Shown here piece after piece: positions 57,924 through 64,000 of a stretch of 64,000 bases of DNA; the stretch's first letter is position 1; each line of letters opens with the position of its first letter. The DNA is from Bacillota bacterium (GTDB lineage: Bacteria; Bacillota; Negativicutes; Sporomusales; CTSoil-080), in NCBI GenBank assembly GCA_017889635.1, contig JAGGAC010000011.1, forward strand, positions 82,545-146,544. The letters are read 5' to 3'. Under the pieces are notes generated by a model. The model was not told where the DNA came from. It ran no database searches and was given only the letters and a program-made list of their open reading frames with translations. A program made the translations under genes and the position numbers.

Positions 57924-58610
57924 ATGAAATTACTATTAGTTGAGGACGAAAATAAATTAGTTGATGCTCTCTCGTATGTTTTGAAAAAGAATGGTTATGT
58001 CGTAGATATCGCCCAGGATGGTGAATCAGGAATTGAAATGGCGGCTACCGGAGTATACGATATTATTATCTTAGACCGCATGATACCTGGTCGCGATGGT
58101 CTTTCCTTGCTAAAAGAACTTCGCAGTATGGGAATAGAAACTCCGGTCATGTTTCTCACTGCCAAAGACGCGCCAAAAGATCGAGTCGAAGGCTTGGATG
58201 CAGGTGCTGATGATTATCTTGTTAAACCATTCTTTACTGATGAATTATTGGCAAGATTACGGGCGCTGGCCCGCCGCAAAGGCAAAGAACTGGTAAGAAA
58301 TACAGTAACTGCCGCTGGTCTTATCTTCGATCCCATGCGGTGTGAAGTAATAAAAGACGACGAAGTAATTCATCTGACACTAAAAGAATCGCTGCTCTTA
58401 GAACTATTAATCCGAAATGTTGGACAAGTAATTACCAAAGAACGGATTATGGAAAAAGTATGGGGTTACAATTCAGATACTGAAATTGCCAACGTCGACC
58501 TATACATTCATTATCTGCGCAAAAAACTAAATACCTCAAACATCCGAACAGTCCGCGGTGTAGGCTACTACCTGCAGGAGGACAAAGATGTTTCTTCGGT
58601 TGCGCCTTAA
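57924..58610 (+). CDS. OmpR/PhoB-family response regulator
   Basis: MKLLLVEDENKLVDALSYVLKKNGY; YDIIILDRMIPGRDG; DDYLVKPFFTDELLARL. Confidence 0.94.
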   Translation: MKLLLVEDENKLVDALSYVLKKNGYVVDIAQDGESGIEMAATGVYDIIILDRMIPGRDGLSLLKELRSMGIETPVMFLTAKDAPKDRVEGLDAGADDYLVKPFFTDELLARLRALARRKGKELVRNTVTAAGLIFDPMRCEVIKDDEVIHLTLKESLLLELLIRNVGQVITKERIMEKVWGYNSDTEIANVDLYIHYLRKKLNTSNIRTVRGVGYYLQEDKDVSSVAP

Positions 58611-59832
58611 ACTAACCCTAATTAATGCTTCAATCATTTTCTTCCTGTTCCTGTTAATTATTATCGGAATTTACTGCTTTTCCAAAATGGATATGACTCG
58701 CAATACGGAAGAACGCTCCCTCAGACTGATGGCAGACATCACCTCCGGCAAAATAACCGACTTGCCCCTTCCCCTCACGCCTCAGTCTGACTTTAGTTCC
58801 ATCCCCGAACCGGATTACTTTTTTGTTGAAACAGGGCCTGACGGTAACATAATTTTTAAATCGACCCATCAACCCTTTCCCTCCGCTAAACTTGCGGCAA
58901 TAACAGAAAAAGCCTTACAATCCAATAACATAAGCGGGACACTTGCTCTGGAAACAACTAACGTTTTTTATCGTAAAGCAGTTTTACCCTCCGGAGCCGT
59001 TACGGTTATCCTATTTAAAGATTTTTCGCCGGAAACAAATATGCTGCGCACCCTGCTGACCTCCATTATGCTTGTTGGCCTGATTGGTTCACTCTTATCG
59101 TTTGGTGCCAGTTTTATTATGGCTCATCGGGCCATGATTCCCATTAAAAACGCCTGGCAGCAACAAAAGGAATTTCTGGCTGACGCTTCTCACGAACTTC
59201 GTACCCCGCTGGCAGTTATTCAGACCAACCTTGACGTGGTACTCGGAAACTCGGATGAGTTAGTATCCGACCAACACAAGTGGCTGTATAACATTCGCGA
59301 AGAATCGATCTCGATGGCAAAACTCGTAGATTCTTTACTCTTTCTTGCCCGGGCCGATTCCCACCAGCAAATGCTGCTTCATCAGCCCTTTTCCCTGACC
59401 ACCGCTTTAGAGCAGGCAGTCGCCCCTTTTGAGGCAGTCGCTGCCGCCAAAGGCATATCGCTTGCCCTCTCAGCTGCCGAACAAGTAACCGCCTATGGTG
59501 ATGAATCCAGAATAAAGCAAGTAATCACTATCTTGGTTGATAATGCTATCAAACATACTTCTTCAGGCGGTAATCTTACGATAACCTTATCGCAAACCGC
59601 TAGTGCCGCTGTATTCACCGTCGCAGACTCCGGCGAAGGCATTGGGGCAGAACACATTGACAAAATCTTTGATCGCTTTTACCAGGTTGATAAAGCCCGG
59701 GCCACAGGCGGCACAGGTTTAGGACTTGCCATTGCAAAATGGATAATCGAAGGCCACAACGGTGCAATAATCGTAGCCAGTACCCCTGAAGTCGGTACAA
59801 TGTTTACCGTTAAACTCCCTAAAAAAGAATAG
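58588..59832 (+). CDS. Sensor histidine kinase
   Basis: LADASHELRTPLAVIQTNLDVVLG; GGTGLGLAIAKWIIEGHNG. Confidence 0.94.
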   Translation: MFLRLRLKLTLINASIIFFLFLLIIIGIYCFSKMDMTRNTEERSLRLMADITSGKITDLPLPLTPQSDFSSIPEPDYFFVETGPDGNIIFKSTHQPFPSAKLAAITEKALQSNNISGTLALETTNVFYRKAVLPSGAVTVILFKDFSPETNMLRTLLTSIMLVGLIGSLLSFGASFIMAHRAMIPIKNAWQQQKEFLADASHELRTPLAVIQTNLDVVLGNSDELVSDQHKWLYNIREESISMAKLVDSLLFLARADSHQQMLLHQPFSLTTALEQAVAPFEAVAAAKGISLALSAAEQVTAYGDESRIKQVITILVDNAIKHTSSGGNLTITLSQTASAAVFTVADSGEGIGAEHIDKIFDRFYQVDKARATGGTGLGLAIAKWIIEGHNGAIIVASTPEVGTMFTVKLPKKE

Positions 59833-59860
59833 CCCTAATGATGCTGTACTTAAACATTTT

Positions 59861-59904
59861 AAGCCCAAGTTTGCACTAAGAATAGTGCAAACTTGGGCTT
59901 TTTG
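59861..59904. terminator. Bidirectional terminator
   Basis: AAGCCCAAGTTTGCACTA...TAGTGCAAACTTGGGCTTTTT. Confidence 0.88.
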
Positions 59905-59939
59905 TTGTAATACCCTTCAGCAAATAGCTTCATTTCACT

Positions 59940-60911
59940 TTATGCCGCCGGCTTTTGAACCTTTGCCAGATACTTGTCAAGGATCTGTTTTATTTCCGAA
60001 TCAATTGCCACCTTATCATTTATCGGATATAGCCTGCCGTTAAAAGCCTTCAACACCCATTTGCCGTTCTTATTTTCATATTTAAGGTCAATCCGTCCCA
60101 AGAAAATATTGTTTTCTCCCCCGGCCTGGACGATAGGAATACCGCCGCTGCGATAAATCGGCCGTTCTATAACATAATGGTCATCAGCTCCGACAATCAA
60201 GGACAGCCCACTGTCAGCCAGCTTCATGTCGCTCTTAACATCCTCGGCAAGACCGGCATGAGACAATAGTATTTGAATATCCGACTGTTCTTGCAGCTCA
60301 GGCAGCAATCCCTTTTCTATCGCCACAGGATCTTCAACAATTTTGTTCGTGCCTTGCGAATATTTTTTGACTTTCATTGAAGACACACCAAGAATACCGA
60401 CTCTCATTCCCTTAATCTGTTTTACAAAATAAGGCTTTACACCAGGAAGATATTCACCGTTTGCCTGTTTGATATTAGCACACAGGGTTGGAAACTTAGC
60501 CTGATTAATCAAGTTATACAGCTTCTGGTCACTGGCCGCCAGTTCTGACTCACCTTTAAACTCATTATTGCCTAATTCCCATACATCATAGCCAATAGCA
60601 TTATAAGCCGCCATTTCCATTTCCCCGTAAAATTGCTTATGGTATGGTCCACGGGCATAAAGGTCTCCCGCATCTACCAACAGTACATTTCCCGCTTCGG
60701 CCCTTATCTTTTTTATAATAGTAGCCTTTCTTGCCAGAGCATAGGGATCATAACCATGAAAGTCATTGGTATAAACTACCGTCAGGTTAAAGTACTGCGG
60801 CTGAGTCTGGTCAGCAGCCGCACAAATAGGAACAGATATCGAAATTAGCACCACAAAAACAGCAGCCATTACACTACGTCTATTAAATAAATTCATACTA
60901 TCACACTCCAA
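59940..60911 (-). CDS. Secreted 5'-nucleotidase/UshA-like metallophosphatase domain protein (no C-terminal nucleotidase domain)
   Basis: VVYTNDFHGYDP, LLVDAGDLYARG, WELGNNEFKGE, VGILGVSSMKV, GRIDLKYENKNGKW. Confidence 0.8.
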   Translation of the reverse strand: MECDSMNLFNRRSVMAAVFVVLISISVPICAAADQTQPQYFNLTVVYTNDFHGYDPYALARKATIIKKIRAEAGNVLLVDAGDLYARGPYHKQFYGEMEMAAYNAIGYDVWELGNNEFKGESELAASDQKLYNLINQAKFPTLCANIKQANGEYLPGVKPYFVKQIKGMRVGILGVSSMKVKKYSQGTNKIVEDPVAIEKGLLPELQEQSDIQILLSHAGLAEDVKSDMKLADSGLSLIVGADDHYVIERPIYRSGGIPIVQAGGENNIFLGRIDLKYENKNGKWVLKAFNGRLYPINDKVAIDSEIKQILDKYLAKVQKPAA

Positions 60912-60920
60912 TAAAAATTA

Positions 60921-62036
60921 CTAACGACTTGGTTTCACCAGCAGCCAGCCTGACAATACCGCGGTAAACGGTGCCACCAGCACAACCCCGAAACTGCCGA
61001 CAATCGTATGCAGAATCTCTGCCGCAATATAAGTAAGATTCAAAATGTTGATAACCGGAGTACCCTGCGCCATAAACACCATCATCAAAGCAGTAAATGA
61101 ACCGGAATACGCCAACAGCAAAGTAGTTGTCATCGTTCCCACCACCGCCCGGCCAACATTCATCCCTGACTTAATCGCCTCCTTCCGGCTAATATCCGGC
61201 TTCTTGTCAACTAGCTCGGCAACAGCCACCGCTATATCCACCGCCACATCCATCATCGCCCCTGAAGAAGCCAAAAAAATCCCGGCAAAAAATACCTTCG
61301 TCAGATCAATATAACTAAAGCCCACATGCAGCAAAGTTTCAGCATACGGCACCACCGCTCCATGAACCTTAAACAACGTCCCAAACACCACCGCCAGTAT
61401 GCAGACGGCAACCGCCCCGCTTAAAGTTCCCAGAAAAGCGGCCAGCCCCTTCCTGCTCAGTCCGGCTACCAGAAAAATCACACAGCCGACAATTGCACAC
61501 ACGACCACAAGCGCAATAACAATTGGATCCCAGCCGTTAAGAAACAATGGCCACATGACTTTCCACAACGCTAATATCGTAAACACAAACGACAAAATAG
61601 CCTTAACCCCAGTCCAACGGGCATACCAAAACAACACTGCCATAAACAGCAAAACCAAAACAGCCTCAATATCAATTCGATAATGATCAATAAGATTTGC
61701 CGCCGCAATTTGCCCATGCTCGCCCTTGATAACAACCAGCGCCCGATCACCGGCTTGAAAAACCTTATCCAGTTCCAGCTTCCCGATTAAGGGATTGGTT
61801 GTTTCCACTTGCTGTCCCGCAAAAGGGCCATCAGCAATTTCCAGGGATATGCCCTGCACTCCGGTTTTGACTACCCCCCACTGGTGCACATTACTATCAT
61901 CAACAGCCAATACCTTCGCCCGACTGCGAACATAGCCATCCTCCTGCTCCGGAAATCCTGTCGGGATAAACCATAAAACTAAACACACTACCGCGATAAA
62001 GCCCACAAATATTTTATCTTTTCTTGGTCCCAGCAT
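60921..62036 (-). CDS. YibE/F-like family membrane protein
   Basis: N-terminal soluble domain then ~8 TM; SSGAMMDVAVDIAVAVAEL; GTMTTTLLLAYSGSFTALMMVFMAQGTP. Confidence 0.88.
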   Translation of the reverse strand: MLGPRKDKIFVGFIAVVCLVLWFIPTGFPEQEDGYVRSRAKVLAVDDSNVHQWGVVKTGVQGISLEIADGPFAGQQVETTNPLIGKLELDKVFQAGDRALVVIKGEHGQIAAANLIDHYRIDIEAVLVLLFMAVLFWYARWTGVKAILSFVFTILALWKVMWPLFLNGWDPIVIALVVVCAIVGCVIFLVAGLSRKGLAAFLGTLSGAVAVCILAVVFGTLFKVHGAVVPYAETLLHVGFSYIDLTKVFFAGIFLASSGAMMDVAVDIAVAVAELVDKKPDISRKEAIKSGMNVGRAVVGTMTTTLLLAYSGSFTALMMVFMAQGTPVINILNLTYIAAEILHTIVGSFGVVLVAPFTAVLSGWLLVKPSR

Positions 62037-62126
62037 CGTCTACGTCCTTCCCTCTATAGAAAAACAGAGCGGGAAACCAGTCCCGCTCATACTACTTCTA
62101 AGCATACTCAATAAATACCTGTTCGG

Positions 62127-63608
62127 TTATTGATATTGTAGACCCATAATACTCATTAATTTCTTGGCGATATCCGTATTATCATAGTATCCTCTAAACA
62201 TCTCGCCCCCCAGCCCTTGAGCAAAGACCGGAATAGCTACCCCGGTATGGGCATAAGTAGTCCAGCCGATACCGGCTTTTTGGTTGAGAATATGAGTAAC
62301 CGTCACCGAAAACGGTTCATAAGTGCCATAAAGAAGATTACTATTGGGATCACTATTGCGTTTTTTTGCCTCAACCATGCTGGCCGCCAAAGCCGCACTC
62401 AGCCGGGACTTATCATAATCAGAAAGCTCGGTAAGACCAAACTTGTCAGCTAAAATAGGCAGCCAGTCATTAAGATTTGCCCCGCCTGGCCCCACAACTT
62501 TTCGATACTCACTTATTGCCTTGTCAAATTCCTCAAACGATAACTTCTGCTTATTTATCTTATTGAAAAACGTCTGATATTCCGTACCAGCGAAGCCAAG
62601 TCCCATACCGCCGGTTTCATGGTCCCCGGTCACAACAATAAGCGTTTCATCAGGATGCTGCGCATAAAATTTCAACGCTTCACCAATCGCACTTTCGAAC
62701 GCCAGCACATCCCTGACAGTAGTAGCAGCATCATTGGCGTGACAAGCCCAGTCGACCTTCCCGCCTTCAACCATCATAAAGAACCCATTCGGATTGTCAA
62801 GCTGCTGAATCCCCTGCCTAGTAAAATCCGCCAAAGAATACTGATTAGTGCGGTCAATCTCATACTGCATCGCTTCTTCGCTCGCCAGTCCCGGATTTAT
62901 CGCAATAACCTTTCCGGAGCCTGGATTAAGATTAGCAATCTCCTCCTTGGTATTGGCCACCGTATAACCGTTTGCCTTGGCAATATCAATGACATTTTGA
63001 CGATTCTTCTTGGCCCCGGTAGGAGCCAACAAACCACCGCCCGCAAAATAATCAAACCCGCTGTTCACCATCGCCAATTCGATCTCATAATAATTCTTGC
63101 GTGTCGGTTCATGAGCATAGAAAGCCCCAGGCGTAGCATGATCCAGTGACACACTGGTAACAATGCCGACCTTCATCCCTTTTTCCTTTGCCATCTCAGC
63201 CATCGACTTAAACTTCACACTCTTCGACGGGTCCATTCCCAAAACATCATTATTCGTTTTGTGACCAGTCGCCAGAGCCGTTCCCGCGGCAGCAGACTCG
63301 GTTATAAACGTATTCGCGGAATTAGTTGTCTGCATCCCTTGGTTAGGAAAAGCTGCGAAATTGAGTTTTCCCTTATACATCGGGTCGGTACTCTCCAACG
63401 TGCCCTTGAATATCTCACTTGCATTTATCTGGGCCATCCCCATCCCATCACCAATAAAGAAAAACACATATTTGGCTTTCTTGCCATAGTGCCCATTATC
63501 AACACCGGCAAGCGCGCTCCTTTGCGCCGGGATAGCAGTAGCTATTAGTCCTGCGATAAGGACAATAGCTACCGCTGCTGCCCCCAACCATTTTCCTCTT
63601 CTTAACAC
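62127..63608 (-). CDS. phoA: Alkaline phosphatase (secreted)
   Basis: FFIGDGMGMAQINASE, TESAAAGTALATGHKTNN, VEGGKVDWACHANDAATTV, VTGDHETGGMGL, YAHTGVAIPVFAQG. Confidence 0.94.
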   Translation of the reverse strand: MLRRGKWLGAAAVAIVLIAGLIATAIPAQRSALAGVDNGHYGKKAKYVFFFIGDGMGMAQINASEIFKGTLESTDPMYKGKLNFAAFPNQGMQTTNSANTFITESAAAGTALATGHKTNNDVLGMDPSKSVKFKSMAEMAKEKGMKVGIVTSVSLDHATPGAFYAHEPTRKNYYEIELAMVNSGFDYFAGGGLLAPTGAKKNRQNVIDIAKANGYTVANTKEEIANLNPGSGKVIAINPGLASEEAMQYEIDRTNQYSLADFTRQGIQQLDNPNGFFMMVEGGKVDWACHANDAATTVRDVLAFESAIGEALKFYAQHPDETLIVVTGDHETGGMGLGFAGTEYQTFFNKINKQKLSFEEFDKAISEYRKVVGPGGANLNDWLPILADKFGLTELSDYDKSRLSAALAASMVEAKKRNSDPNSNLLYGTYEPFSVTVTHILNQKAGIGWTTYAHTGVAIPVFAQGLGGEMFRGYYDNTDIAKKLMSIMGLQYQ

Positions 63609-63642
63609 GTTAGCGCCTCCTTATATTGTACATCCTTAATTC

Positions 63643-63685
63643 ATTATAAATTAGCAATGTTAATTTAATATTACCTCAGTGTTAA
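63643..63685 (-). promoter_or_regulatory. Putative Pho-box-type promoter of the phosphatase operon
   Basis: Minus strand TTAACA-N5-GTAATA-N5-TTAACA (11-bp phased) then TATAAT 9 nt downstream. Confidence 0.6.
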
Positions 63686-63742
63686 TAATTGGTAAACTCC
63701 AATAAGACCTTGACTATGAGGTTATCCAAATATTACAATATA

Positions 63743-63761
63743 CATACCGACAGTCGGAATG
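63743..63761. promoter_or_regulatory. Palindromic operator candidate for the adjacent TetR regulator
   Basis: CATACCGACAGTCGGAATG; CCGAC-A-GTCGG core. Confidence 0.55.
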
Positions 63762-63853
63762 TTAGAGGTGAACATTACATTGAGTAAAGAACCCAAAGAA
63801 AAATCGGAATGTTAGAGGTGAACATTACATTGAGTAAAGAACCGAAAGAAAAA
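63754..63853 (+). repeat. 50-bp tandem duplication covering RBS, start codon and first codons of tetR gene
   Basis: TCGGAATGTTAGAGGTGAACATTACATTGAGTAAAGAACC(C/G)AAAGAAAAA twice in direct succession, one mismatch. Confidence 0.95.
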
Positions 63854-64000
63854 CGAATATCCGATATCCTAGACTCTGCCATAACTGAATTCCTGGAAAA
63901 CGGTTATGAAAAAACATCCATGGAAGCCATCGCCCGCCGGGCCAAGCTCACCAAAGGCGGCTTATATCACCACTTCAGCAGCAAAGACGAAATTCTTCTT
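63830..64000 (+). CDS. TetR-family transcriptional regulator, N-terminal part (runs off the window edge)
   Basis: From TTG 63830: MSKEPKEKRISDILDSAITEFLENGYEKTSMEAIARRAKLTKGGLYHHFSSKDEILL. Confidence 0.93.
   Translation, partial: MSKEPKEKRISDILDSAITEFLENGYEKTSMEAIARRAKLTKGGLYHHFSSKDEILL

Noticed and set aside
63754-63853. CRISPR-like direct repeat
   Set aside because: Only two units, adjacent with no spacer, and overlapping a gene start; it is a simple tandem duplication.
1-64000. Prophage, IS elements, integrases, defence islands or tRNA/rRNA genes
   Set aside because: No transposase/integrase, phage structural, toxin-antitoxin, restriction or Cas motifs seen among the ORFs, and no recognisable tRNA/rRNA sequence on reading; a tRNAscan/Infernal run would be needed to exclude small RNA genes fully.

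Overview
The window reads as chromosomal DNA from a diderm, probably spore-forming Firmicute (Negativicutes / Sporomusa-like). That placement is inferred from gene content: secretins, a PgaA-like porin, TolC/MacAB and a C-terminal-Phe beta-barrel alongside Firmicute-type genes. Main content: the 5' end of leuS (minus strand, missed by the ORF track); housekeeping genes (DMT transporter, HD-GYP protein, metallophosphoesterase, CsoR/FrmR-family regulator, lgt, cstA, terC, PAS/GAF histidine kinase); two complete, diverged type IV pilus operons in direct tandem (13.4-24.8 kb and 25.0-38.1 kb) sharing one prepilin peptidase; a pga-like poly-N-acetylglucosamine operon with two tandem pgaB-like deacetylases; three two-component systems; a macAB-tolC-like efflux operon; a secreted Pro-rich protein made of two ~103-aa repeats; a phosphatase operon (phoA-like, yibE/F-like, nucleotidase-like); and the start of a TetR gene. 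Best leads: (1) a 19-bp operator (TGTAACACARTTGTAACAA) placed exactly 18 bp upstream of a -10 box at both the macA operon and the repeat-protein gene, which flank one two-component system; (2) a G15/C15 homopolymer inside a hairpin between minor-pilin genes; (3) a structured orphan ncRNA candidate at 13.09-13.33 kb; (4) whole-operon T4P duplication with module-specific divergence; (5) pilB copy 1 lacking a normal start codon at its conserved N-terminus; (6) a 50-bp tandem duplication of the RBS and start of the tetR gene. No rRNA, tRNA, CRISPR, IS or prophage was recognised. All product calls come from reading motifs, without database searches.
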